Source of the DNA: Zea mays
Lineage: Eukaryota; Streptophyta; Magnoliopsida; Poales; Poaceae
Assembly: GCF_902167145.1 (NCBI RefSeq)
Contig: NC_050104.1
Location: forward strand, 5,912,001 to 5,976,000
Direction: 5' to 3'
DNA length: 64,000 nucleotides
Positions 1 to 10,834 of the stretch are shown in pieces; position 1 is the stretch's first letter, and each line of letters starts with the position of its first letter. The notes under the pieces were generated by a model, which was not told the DNA's origin, did not search any database, and saw nothing but the letters and a program-made list of their open reading frames with translations. The position numbers were made by a program, and so were the translations under genes.

Positions 1-429
1 GTGGTTTGTGCATCCGCTGTCGATAATCCAGCTTGAGCCCCCGGATGCATAAACCTGCAAGGCAAATTAGGCTTGGGTTTTAGGTACCCAACTCTTGTTG
101 GGTTCTACAAGGTTAGTAACAATAGCCTTAGGGACCCAAATGCAAGTCTTGTCTCCCTTGCATTTGGCCCCTAATTTCTTGGCAACCACTTTCTTATTTT
201 TACATGAGAGTACAAAATCAGTGTTGCAGGCATGAAAAACAGTAGCAGATTCATTTTGCATTTTCCTAGGCACATGATGAACAACATTTTTTCTACTATG
301 CACAAAGGAAGAACTTGAAATAATCATGGCTTGTGAATCATAAGCATTATAACTCCTATTATAATGAGCATTCCTAGAATATTTTCTATCATAAATAAAT
401 GCATGATTCTTTTGACTACTACTAGCCAT
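1..429 (-). pseudogene. Sirevirus Gag C-terminal tail and start of protease, truncated
   Basis: The open stretch 429-67 continues the Gag frame after the TGA at 496. It ends at a TAA (67-69), just after a tryptophan-containing WVPKTQA segment. The same frame then reads the aspartic protease start WIIDSGCTNH, with the catalytic Asp codon at 19-21 and the DSG triplet at 13-21. The window ends there, so protease, integrase, RT and RNase H are out of view. The stop between Gag and protease also occurs at the same place in the plus-strand relative (51097-51099), so it may be a family feature rather than damage. Confidence 0.8.
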
Positions 430-495
430 AGGAGCCTTCCCTTTCTCCTTGTTGAGAATGGGAGCCCTTTGACTTGTTAAGTTCTTGGCTTCCCT

Positions 496-2415
496 TCAAA
501 AGCCAAGCCCATCCTTAATTGAGGGATGTCTACCAACGGTGTAGGCATCCCTAGCAAATTTTAATTTGTCAAAGTCATCTTTGCAAGTCTTAAGTTGGGC
601 ATTAAGACTTGCCACTTCATCATTTAATTTTGCAATAGAAGTAAGGTGCTCAACACATGCATCAATATTGAAATCCTTACACCTATTACAAATCACAACA
701 TGCTCTACACAAGGACTAAATTTATTAACTACTTCTAGCTTAGCATTTAAATCATCATTCAACATCTTCAAGCTAGAAATAGATTCATTGCAAATAGATA
801 ACTCAGAAGATAGTAATTCATTCCTTTTAATCTCTAAGGCAAGAGACTTTTGAACACTAACAAATTTGTCATGTTCCTCATACAAAATGTCCTCTTGCCT
901 CTCTAGTAGTCTATATTTTTCATTCAATGCATCAATCAACTCATTAATTTTTTCTACTTTAGCTCTATCTAATCCTTTGAACAAGCTAGTGTAATCTACT
1001 TCATCATCACTAGAGTCATCATCACTAGAAGTAGAGTACTTAGGAGTTTCTCGAGCGTTTACCTTCTTCTCCTTTGCCATTAGGCAAGTATGGCGCTCGT
1101 TGGGGAAGAGCGACAATTTGTTGAAGGCCGAGGCGGCGAGTCCTTCATCGTCGGAGTCGGACGAAGAACAATCCAAGTCCCACTCTTTGCCAAGGTGCAC
1201 CTCTCCCTTCGCCTTCTTGTAGGCCTTCTTTTTCTCCCTCTTCCCTTGTCTTTCTTCTCCCTGGTCATTTTCATTATCGGGACATTGAGCAATAAAATGA
1301 CCTGTCTTACCGCACTTGAAGCAGGAACGCTTTCCTTTTGCCTTGTTCTTGTTTGAGTACTCCTTGCGTCCCTTCAATGCGGTCTTGAAGCGCTTGATAA
1401 TGAGGGCCATTTCATCCTCGTTTAGCCCGGTCGCCTCAACTTGCGCCACCTTGCTAGGTAGCGCCTCCCTGCTACTTGTTGCTTTGAGAGCAACGGTTTG
1501 AGGCTCGTAGATGGGCATTGGACCATTCAATGCCTCATGAACGTATCTTGCTTCCTTAATCATCATACGCCCGCTTACAAACTTTCCGAGTATTTCCTCG
1601 GGCGTCATCTTGGTGTACCTAGGATTCTCAAGGATTGAGTTTACAAGATGAGGATCGAGTACAGTGAAGGACCTGAGCATAAGTCGGACGATGTCGTGGT
1701 CCGTCCATCTCATGCTTCCATAGCTCCTGATTTTGTTGACCAGGGTCTTGAGCCTGTTGTACGTTTGCGTTGGCTCCTCTCCCCTGATCATTGCGAACCT
1801 TCCTAGTTTGCCTTCCACCAACTCCATCTTGGTGATCATGGTGGCGTCGTTCCCCTCATGAGAGATCTTGAGGGTATCCCAAATTTGCTTGGCGTTATTC
1901 AAGCCGCTCACCTTGTGGTACTCATCCCTGCACAAGGATGCTAGCAAAACAGTGGTAGCTTGTGCATTTTTGTGGATTTGCTCATTAATGAAAACGGGGT
2001 TATCAGTACTATCAAAAAGCATTCTGTTTTCAACAATCTCCCAAATACTTGGATGGAGAGAGAATAGGTGACTACGCATTTTGTGACTCCAAAATGAGTA
2101 GTCTTCTCCATCAAAGTGCGGAGATTTCCCAAGTGGAATTGAAAGTAAATGAGCATTGGAGTTAACCGGAATACGAGAATAATCAAAATAAAAGTTTGAA
2201 TTAACCGGTTTCTTTTTCTCGTCGTCGTCGTCTTTTGGGGAAGAAGAGGACTCGTCGCTGTCGTAGTAGACGATCTTCTTGATGCGCCTCTTCTTCTTCC
2301 CGTCTCTTTTCTTATGACTTGAGCCAGAGTCCGAGGGCTTATCATCTCTTGGCTTGTTGACGATGGACTCCTTTGTCTTGTCGTTTACCACCATCCCCTT
2401 TCCCTTAGGATCCAT
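496..2415 (-). CDS. Sirevirus Gag (long open frame)
   Basis: A 639-residue open frame begins 36 bp after the primer-binding site. The order is: a basic N-terminus rich in Lys/Ser/Asp (residues 1-70), a UBN2-type Gag core (about 85-290), a CCHC zinc knuckle CFKCGKTGHFIAQC (about 366-379), an acidic serine-rich linker, and a long predicted coiled coil (about 480-630). Gag forms the cytoplasmic particle that packages element RNA. The frame ends at a TGA (496-498), but coding similarity continues in the same frame to 67, so this stop probably cuts off the Gag tail. No frameshift was seen. Homologous Gag at 48063-50700 is far more damaged. Sirevirus Gags are known for their long coiled-coil C-terminus, which supports the clade call. 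Confidence 0.88.
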   Translation of the reverse strand: MDPKGKGMVVNDKTKESIVNKPRDDKPSDSGSSHKKRDGKKKRRIKKIVYYDSDESSSSPKDDDDEKKKPVNSNFYFDYSRIPVNSNAHLLSIPLGKSPHFDGEDYSFWSHKMRSHLFSLHPSIWEIVENRMLFDSTDNPVFINEQIHKNAQATTVLLASLCRDEYHKVSGLNNAKQIWDTLKISHEGNDATMITKMELVEGKLGRFAMIRGEEPTQTYNRLKTLVNKIRSYGSMRWTDHDIVRLMLRSFTVLDPHLVNSILENPRYTKMTPEEILGKFVSGRMMIKEARYVHEALNGPMPIYEPQTVALKATSSREALPSKVAQVEATGLNEDEMALIIKRFKTALKGRKEYSNKNKAKGKRSCFKCGKTGHFIAQCPDNENDQGEERQGKREKKKAYKKAKGEVHLGKEWDLDCSSSDSDDEGLAASAFNKLSLFPNERHTCLMAKEKKVNARETPKYSTSSDDDSSDDEVDYTSLFKGLDRAKVEKINELIDALNEKYRLLERQEDILYEEHDKFVSVQKSLALEIKRNELLSSELSICNESISSLKMLNDDLNAKLEVVNKFSPCVEHVVICNRCKDFNIDACVEHLTSIAKLNDEVASLNAQLKTCKDDFDKLKFARDAYTVGRHPSIKDGLGF

Positions 2416-2451
2416 CTCTTCGGGCGATTAGTCCCTTGCGTGAAGAGAACG

Positions 2452-2463
2452 GCTTTGATACCA
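2452..2463 (-). other. Primer-binding site, left Sirevirus
   Basis: Minus-strand TGGTATCAAAGC, two bases inside the LTR end. It resembles the complement of the 3' end of initiator tRNA-Met (TGGTATCAGAGC), the usual primer for copia and chromovirus elements. Confidence 0.85.
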
Positions 2464-2465
2464 AT

Positions 2466-3704
2466 TGAGAGCACCTAGAGGGGGGTGAATAGGTGATCCT
2501 GTAAAAACTTAAACTTATAGCCGTAAAACTTGGTTAAGTGTTAGCACAATGGAATTAAGAGGCTAGGGACCGAGCTCTTGTGAAACACAATGGTCACAAA
2601 GAAAACAAGCACAAGAGACACGATGATTTATCCCGTGGTTCGGCCAAGTATAACACTTGCCTACTCCACGCTGTGGCGTCCCAATGGACGAGGGTTGCAC
2701 TCAACCCCTTTCAAGTGATCCAATGATCCACTTGAATACCACTGTTGTTTTCTTTCTTATACTCTTTCCTGTTTGCGAGGAATCTCCACAACTTGGAGTC
2801 TCTCGCCCTTACAACAAAGATCAAAGTGAAAGCACTAGAGTAAGGGAGGGAAGCACACGCACAAATCCGCAGCAATACGCACACACAGCCAAGACTTGAG
2901 CTCGAATGAATCGCAACAAGTTCACCACTAGAACGGAGCTCAAATCACTAAGAAAGTCAATTAAGTGCGCGGAGACGGAGTATGGAAGATTTAGAATGCT
3001 CAAAGTATGCTTGGTTGTCTCCTCCATGCTCCTAGGGGTCCCTTTTATATCCCCAAGGCAGCTAGGAGCCGTTGGAAGCATTCTTGGAAGGCAATTCTTG
3101 CCTTCTGTCGGGTGGCGCACCGGACAGTCCGGTGCACCACCGGACATCCACTGTTCATTGTCCGGTGCGGATCTCCTTCCATTCCTGGTGCAGCCGACCG
3201 TTGGATCTTCGGGCTGGTTGGCGCACCAGACATTGTCCGGTGCACACCAGACAGTCCGGTGGCCCCAGCCGACTGTTGGCGTGGGCCATGCGTCGCGCGC
3301 GGATTGCGTGGCCGACCGTTGTTCTGGCGGCCGTTGGCTCACCGGACAGTCCGATGAATTATAGTCGTACGCCACCGACGAATTCCCGAGAGTGGCCAGT
3401 TCGCTAGAGCCCAGCCTGGCGCACCGGACACTGTCCGGTGCACCACCAGATAGTCCAGTGCACCTAGATTGAGCAGCAGTTGGCTGTACACAGCCAACTC
3501 TTTTCCAATCCTTTTCTTTTCCTGATTCTAGCACTTAGACAAATATATTAGTACACAAAAACCAATGTACTAAGTCTACAACCATACCTTCTTGTCGATT
3601 TGCACTTCATCCATCATTTGGCATATAATTACTCACTCAATATGTGTTGGACACTTAATCACCAAAATATACTAGAAATGGCCCAAGTGCACATTTCCCT
3701 TTCA
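2466..3704 (-). repeat. 5' LTR of the left Sirevirus (1239 bp)
   Basis: On the minus strand the LTR opens with TGAAAGGGAAATGTGC and closes with GCTCTCA immediately before the primer-binding site, giving the standard TG...CA ends. It contains a cluster of palindromes of the CACCGGACTGTCCGGTG type around 3115-3450. The same LTR family recurs on the plus strand at 56201. Open frames inside it cross the LTR in several phases and are not genes. Confidence 0.9.
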
Positions 3705-5883
3705 TATAGTATTAAATAAAAGAGAATGAGATCAACTTATAAAATGGACTAATCTTAATTGGGGATTGATTACTCTCTAAGTGTTGGAACATAGCTCAAA
3801 AAAGGTTAAGTAGTAATGAAACAAAGAAAAGATTAACTTATAAGACGAACTACTCTCATTTAGGAATTTGATTATCCTTTAGGTGTTATCCATAATTACA
3901 TACCTAATTCTATTTATCTCATTAAGACTTAGAAGTTAAACCAAAAATGAATTCATGTGTTGCATGTTACTAATCTCACAATATTAAGTATATTTTAACT
4001 CCTAGGGCTTCCATTTTATTTATTTCATTAAATAAATAAATTAACATATACATTAATCCTATATTCTAAGTGTAAAAATAAAGTATATAGATTACAGTTG
4101 GTCATATTTTATTTGAACAAAGAATAATTTTATGAACATTTTTCAATTTGAACCACTAAATTTGGAGTTCATATGAAAAAGATATGAAATAAACAAGTTT
4201 TGAAGTTTGAAATATCAAATGAGGGCTGAATCTGTAATTAAATAAAAGTACAGGAGGGCTATTCTAAAGAAACCAGGGACTTATACGCTAAACAGAGGAC
4301 GACGGGTTGATTTCCTAAAACCAAGGGGTCTCTTAAGCAAACCTCAAACGCGAAGGGGTATGGGGTAATCTCAGCCATAAGATCAGAGATCAGTGGCCCA
4401 GATTAGATCGTGCGGGCCGCGGACGCGGCTGACAAGCAGGGCCAGGGCGTTAGCGGGTCAGGGCGGGCTGACCAGCCAGGCCCAGAGGCAGAGACGCGGG
4501 GGAGGGGGAGAAGAGAGAGACGGTTGGATCCAGATCGGAGGGCTAGGATTAGATCCGCTCGGGTTAGATCTAAACGGTCCGATCTCGGACAAACGACCGG
4601 GATCTAACGGCCAAGGACGGGCATGGGCGCGGTGGCGCCGCTCGGACCCGCGGCGAGAGTTCGCCGGAGACAAGAAGGCTGGCCACGGTGGGGCTCTAGT
4701 GGCTTAGGGAAAGGGTCAGACACGTTCAGCGTGACATGGAGAACACAACCATGGGCGTAGAACCGGCACAGGGCGCCAGAGAACGCAGACCGCGGTGGAA
4801 AAGGTTCTGCGGCGGCGCAGCTAACTCCGGTGAGCAATTGCGCGGGCGATGGGGTGATACTTGGCGAAATAAAGGCATGGGAAGGGTGCTCACCTCGAGT
4901 GTGAACTCCAGGACGTTTGGAGAACGGCGGGGGTGCGATGGAGCCTCAGGTCGACGGCGGCGAGGCTTCGGCTGCGCAAGAAACGCTCCAGTGAGCGCAG
5001 GCCAGATAAACCAGAGAGGGTAAGGGCAAACCAGAGGGTGTCCCGAGTAGCTGACGGCAAGGCAGAGCTCACCGTGGCACTGGACCGGGCACGGGCGCGA
5101 CGGCGGCCGCAGAACAGGCAACGATCGACGGCGGGCAGTGGTGGAGCTCCCTGCACGCGTGGGTAGAGCGAGAGAGAGGGCGAGAGAGTTGGGCAGAGGG
5201 CGCAAATGAGAGAGGAGAGGTGGGTGAGCAGGGCGCGAGGCTCAAAAGGGGTGTGGGGGCGCGGACGTGGCCGGAGAACGCGCGGTCGTGGGCGCATCCA
5301 CGGTGGGGGAGATCGTGGGCGGGAGGTTGAGGATGAGCTGACAGGTGGGACGGCGGAACAGAGAGAGAGAGTGGGCGTGGGGGAAAAAAGAACGGCGCCG
5401 ACAGCTCGGCCCCACAGAGCAGCGAGAGGGGGAGGGAGAGTGAGCGCGCGGGTGAGACAGACTCACAGGCGGGGTCCGCATGTCAGCGCGGGCAGGCGCG
5501 GGCGCGCGCGCAGGCTGGGTCGACTTGGGCTAACTGGGCCAGATTAGCCTTTTCTATTTCCAGGGAATTTCTATTTCCTTTTCTATTTATTTTCTCTAGG
5601 GTTTTCAATTCAAATTCAAATCAAGTTTCGAATTCAAACCAAATCAAATATATGCAACAATTCAAAGAATATTTAGGCTCAATATGACGCAACATTCCAT
5701 GACTCATAAGTTTTGGGCAAAATAAAATAAATAATCCTTCACTAATACAACTAACTCTAATTAAAATAAAAAGAGAGGGGGAAGCTAGAGAGAGAGAATC
5801 TAGAGTGAGATAGAGTAGAGTAACACCTGAATTTGGATGATCATAAGAAAGAAATTTTATACCCCCAAATTCAGGGTGTTACA
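3705..5883 (-). repeat. 3' LTR of the chromovirus (partial, 2179 bp)
   Basis: It matches 13536-15033, 29379-29416 and 37419-38062 in order, so it is the counterpart of the dispersed 5' LTR. The part equivalent to 12061-13535 is missing because the left Sirevirus inserted at the TATAG site. An AT-rich stretch (3705-4340) is followed by a GC-rich, purine-biased stretch (4390-5560). The open frames in that GC-rich part overlap on both strands and are not genes. Confidence 0.88.
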
Positions 5884-5895
5884 GACCTATCCCCC

Positions 5896-8800
5896 TTAAA
5901 AGAATCTCGCCCTCGAGATTCTGGGCTGGCTAGCAAAGAGTTCAGGGTACTTGGCTCTCAGATCATCTTCTCTTTCCCAGGTTGCTTCTTCCTCTAAGTG
6001 ATGGCCCCATTTGACTTTGCACATTCTGATGGTGTTCCTCCGAGTGACCCGATCTGCTGTCTCCAGAATCTGCGTTGGCTTCTCAATGTATGTCAAATCC
6101 TCTTGAACTTCAAGGTCTTCCGTTGGCAACTGCTCTTCTGGTATTCGCAAGCATTTCTTCAACTGAGACACGTGAAACACATCATGCACTGCGGACAGGT
6201 TCTCTGGTAAGCTAAGTTGATAAGCCACTTCTCCATGTCTGGCTTGAATCTGATATGGACCGATATAGCGAGGGGCTAGCTTGCCTTTGACTCCAAACCT
6301 TTTGGTTCCTCTGATGGGTGACACTTTCTAGTAAACATAGTCTCCCACTTCAAAACTGAGTTCCCTTCTCCTGGTGTCAGCATAGCTTCGCTGCCTGGAC
6401 TGTGCTGCCTTTAGATTTTCCCGGACCATTCTGATATTCTCTTCAGCTTCAAGCAAAATCTCTAGACCGAACACCTGCCTTTCGCCGGGTTGGTCCCAAT
6501 GCAATGGGGTTCTACAATTCCTCCCATACAGGGCTTCGAACAACGACATCTTTAGACTGGCCTGATAACTGTTGTTGTAGGAGAATTCTTCATACAGTAG
6601 CCTCTTGTCCCATCCTAACTTGTCTTGTAAAGCACAAGCTCTCAACATATCCTCAAGAATCTGGTTGGTTCTCTAAGTCTAGCCATCTGTCTGCGGGTGA
6701 TAAGCTGAACTGAACTTCAAGTGTGTACCCAGAGCTTCATGTAGCTGCTACCAAAAGTGAGAGGTAAACTGGGTGCCTCTGTCCGATATTATCTTCTTTG
6801 GAATACAATGCAAGCACACAATCCGAGACATGTATAACTCTGCCAACACTCAACTGTTATAGGTGGTCTTGACTAGTATGAAGTGGGTCGTCTTTGTTAA
6901 ACGGTCCACTACTACCCAGATGGAGTCATAACCAGCTCGAGTGCGGGGCAGACCAACTATAAAGTCCATCCCAATCTCATCCCATTTCCATTGAGGAATC
7001 TGCAACGGCTGCAACAAACATGCGGGTCTCTGATGTTCTGCCTTGATCCTCTGACAACTGTCGCATCTGGCCACATACTCTGCTATCTCTCTTTTCATAC
7101 CATACCACCAGAATCTCTTCTTCAAGTCTTGGTACATTTTCTCGCTACCAGGGTGTATAGAATACGCTGTCTCATGAGCCTCCTTGAGAATCAGTACCCG
7201 GATCGATTTGATGTCAGGAACACACATCCTGTCCTTGAACCATACCACTCCTTCGACATCTTCACAGAAATCTGGACCTTTCTCATCTATGATTAGCTGT
7301 CGGATCTCGTTGATCTTCTCATCATCCTTCTGAACTTTCCTGATGTCTTGCTATAGAGTGGGTTCCAACTCAATTGTCACCTCTTGAGTGTTGTTCAGAA
7401 ATCCGAGACTTAGCCTGTCAAATTCCTTCGCTAGCTCAAACAGAATCGGGTGAGCGGCCAACATATTAACTTGACTCTTCCTGCTAAGAGCATCTGCAAC
7501 CACATTTGCTTTGCCTAGGTGATAATGAATCTCTAGCTCATAGTCTTTGATCAATTCTAGCCATCTTCGCTGCCTCATGTTTAACTCTGACTGAGTGAAT
7601 ATGTACTTGAGGCTCTTGTGGTCCGTGTAGATATCACACTTCTACCCATAAAGATAATGTCTCCAGGTCTTCAATGCATGAACCACTGCTGCTAACTCCA
7701 GATCATGAGTGGGGTAATTCTTCTCATGAACTTTCAATTGTTGGGATGAGTATGCCACTACTTTCCCTTCCTGCATTAAAACACATCCCAGTCCGGTGTA
7801 TGAAGCATCACAATATACTGAGAACGGCTTGTGAACATCTGGCAAAACCAATACTGGTGCTGTTGTCAACTTCTGATTCAACATCTCAAATGATTCTTGG
7901 CACGCTGGGGTCCAATTGAACTCAACCTTCTTTGCTAGTAAGGCTGTCATTGGCCTAGCAATCTTGGAGAAACCCTCAATGAAACGCCGATAGTAACCGA
8001 CCATTCCAATGAAACTCTTGATTCCTTCGACATCTTTTGGTGCTTTCCAGTCCAGAATCGCTGCTACCTTATTTGGATCTACACCTAGTCCATCTCGGTT
8101 TATAATATGACCCAAGAATAGAACTTCGTTGATCCAGAACTCGCACTTGCTAAGCTTGGCATACAACTGGCAATCTTGTAGCCTCTAAAGTACCTTCCTC
8201 AAATGTTCCTCATGCTCTTGCTCATTTTGGGAATATACAAGAATATCATCAATGAACACCACTACAAATTTGTCGAGGTAGTCCATGAACACATTGTTCA
8301 TCATGTACATGAAGTAAGCTGGCACGTTCATCAATCCGAATGACATAACCATGAACTCATATAGTCCATACTTGATGATGAATGTTGTCTTCGGTATATC
8401 TGTAGGTCGGATTCTGAGCTTATGGTAACATGACCTCAGATCTATCTTTGAGAATACACTGGCTCCTCTCAACTGATTAAATAAGTCTTCAATTCAAGGC
8501 AGGGGGTACTTGTTCTTGACAGTGACTTCATTCAAAGCTCTGTAATCAATGCACATCCTCTTCGTGTCATCCTTCTTCTCCACAAATAATACTGGGGCTG
8601 CCCAAGGTGAGGTACTTGGTCTGATATAACCTTTCTCCAACAACTCATCAATCTGCTTCTTAAGTTCCACCAACTCTGGTCCGGACACTCGATAAGCTCT
8701 CTTGGAAATAGGGGCGGTGCCTGGGATAAGCTCTATTGCAAAATCAACTTTCCTTTTAGATGGCATGCCTGGTAACTCCTCAGGGAATACATCGGGGAAT

Positions 8801-9498
8801 TCTGATACAATCCTAATTGCTTCAATTGGATTGGACTCCTTGTCATCTACTGATAAATGGTGACATGCTCCTTCTTCTAGTTCAGGTAAGTACAACTTGG
8901 TTACTACTTCCTTTCTGGATGGGGACACCAACTTAACTGTTCTCTTGTCACAACTGATAGTGGCTTGATTTCTGTGTAGCCAATTCATCCCTAACCCTTG
9001 AGTTCCCATTACTACTAGGCTAGCAGGGAAGTCTTTCCCCCTTATTTCAATCCTTAGATTCGGACAAATTCTATCGGACTGAACTTTTCCCCCAACCGAA
9101 ATAACTCTTAAAGGTGGAATCATTGGTTCTCTGGGGACGTTATGTGATTCTACCCAAGATGTAGAAACAAAAGAATGTGTGGCACCAGTATCAAATAGTA
9201 CATTTGCTTGGTAGGATTCAACTGGAAACATACCTACTGCCATGTCCTGAGCATCCTGGATTGCTTCGGCCTCAGGTGGTTCACCTTTCAACGGTTGTTG
9301 GCCTGACCACGGACTCCTAGTGCTGGATGTGGTGCTCCTTGTCTTGCTGGGGCATTGACTGCTAGAGGATGCTGAGCTGCTTTCTTTGGACAGTTCCTCG
9401 CCTAGTGATTTTGCTCTCCACAGTAGAAGCATGCACGACCTCCTACTTGTGCTGGGGCTGCTTGGCCATTCTGGTTGGTTGCTGGGGCAGGAAGACAA
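5896..9498 (-). pseudogene. Chromovirus Pol: protease, RT, RNase H, integrase, chromodomain
   Basis: All domains lie in one minus-strand frame. Protease has [11 protein letters not shown] near 9200. RT starts near 8650 and has FIDDILVY near 8245. RNase H (near 7810) has the VYCDAS and DLELAA motifs. Integrase has an H-H-C-C zinc region (about 7160-7040), GMDFIVGLP near 6960 and SDRGTQF near 6785. A chromodomain (about 6090-5940) starts at YIEKP and includes a VKWGHH segment. At least nine in-frame stops occur (8494, 8185, 7642, 7351, 6850, 6750, 6679, 6673, 6328). One of the stop codons at 6673 and 6679 falls on the expected catalytic Glu of integrase. Pol copies element RNA and integrates the cDNA; this copy cannot. 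Confidence 0.87.
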
Positions 9499-10484
9499 GC
9501 TGCCTGGTTGTTCTGACGCTGGTACTGATTTCCTCCAGGTTGGGTGTTCTAACGGTACTGCTGTTGCTGCTAAGGAAACTGTCTCTGGTACTGGTGCTGG
9601 TGCTGACGTTGATGCTGGTGCTGGTGACCTTGCTTGAATTGCTAGGGTGAGTTGCCTGAGTAGCGGGGACGACAGCTACTCCTAGCCTAAGGCCCACCAA
9701 TCTTGCGCTTCCTATCCTCCATCTCTTGACCCTTCCTTTCTGTCATGATTGCTCTGTCTATCAAATGCTAGAAGGTGGGGAAAGTGTGATTCATCAGCCG
9801 ATAATGGAGGGGATCAACCAATCCTCTCAGAAAGCGGTACTGCCTCTTGGCATCTGTGTTGACGTCTTCTGGGGCATAACGTGACAGCTGCAAAAACTTA
9901 TCCCTGTATTCACTAACGGACAGGGGACCTTGCTTTAGGGTGAGAAACTCCTCCTTCCTCACTATCATCAGTCCCTCGGGCACATGGTAGCGATGGAAAT
10001 TGTCCCTGAACTCCTCCCAAGTAATGGCTTCAGGGTTGGCATGGGTGGCGAGGTAAGACTCCCACCAAGACTGTGTTGCTCCCCTCAGCTGTCGGGGACC
10101 ATACAACACCTTCTCACAGTCGTTGCACTGGAATGTGTGCAACTCACGCTCCACAGTACGTAGCCAATCTTCCACGTCCATGGGATCAGTAGAGTGGGCA
10201 AAGACAGGGGGATGACCCCTCATGAACTCTGCCCGCTTGTCTCTAGGCACTTGTGGCATCTGGACTTGCACTGAGGTTGTGGTGGGGGTGGCTGCTGCTG
10301 CACCTGCTGCATCGCTGCTAAAGTCTGACCAATTGCCTAAACTGCCTGAGTTTGCATCATGAACATATGCTCGATGGTCATCGGGGGGTGGCGGTGGCAA
10401 ATGCTGCTGCGGAGCTGCCTCCTCTTGGGGTGCCTACTGTTCTAGCTGGGCACGCCTCGCTCCTCTACGCCTATTCTCAGACAT
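9376..10484 (-). pseudogene. Chromovirus Gag
   Basis: The frame starts at the ATG 10484-10482 (MSENRRRGARRAQLEQ, then a TAG at 10434-10436). It is open from about 10400 to 9768 with a retrotransposon Gag core (WWESYLATH near 10070, then FLRGLVDPLHYRL near 9815). More stops follow, then a Gln-rich stretch, then a CCHC knuckle CFYCGEQNH near 9415-9389 that is itself interrupted by a stop before the final ARNC. The protease lies in a different frame, so a small indel must sit between the knuckle and about 9250. The protein would form the virus-like particle; here it is broken in several places. Confidence 0.8.
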
Positions 10485-10834
10485 CTGTAGAAACCACACA
10501 CATATCAAATCTGACTTTGCAGTCTTTCAGCATAAGGAAAGATATACGGAAAACTTTGTAGCACTGAACAATTGATCATCTTCACCGACAGCTTCTCAGA
10601 TAAAGAGGAAAGTGGAAATAAATGGATTACCCAACTAAATAACTGACTTTATTAATAACTACACCAAGTTGCAGGGGATACCCACACCTTGATGACAATC
10701 ATTACAAAGATCCAACTTCATTACATGTCCATCATAACAAGCACCCAACAAAAGATAACCAAACTAACTCTAACTAAGACTAGCTAGACTAAGACACTGA
10801 ATTAAGCATTATTACAAACTCCGACTCCATCGAT

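Larger units (their letters stand above)
1..3704 (-). mobile_element. Sirevirus (Ty1/copia, Ji/Opie-type), 5' half, cut by window edge
   Basis: Reading on the minus strand, the element shows a 5' LTR (3704-2466), a primer-binding site, a long gag ORF and the start of the protease, and then leaves the window at position 1. The order and the gag type (long gag with UBN2-like core, one CCHC knuckle and a C-terminal coiled coil) fit Sireviruses. The pentamer TATAG at 3705-3709 is the flanking target-site copy. The same site without the insertion is seen at 13536-13540 inside the sister LTR of the host chromovirus, which proves that this element inserted into the chromovirus 3' LTR. The other end lies outside the window. 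The name Ji/Opie is from memory of the LTR start and is less certain than the clade. Confidence 0.88.

Noticed and set aside
2821..3534. 237-codon minus-strand frame in the Sirevirus LTR
   Set aside because: It lies within the LTR, upstream of the PBS, and is built from the CCGGACTGTCCGG palindromes. No relation to a protein family.
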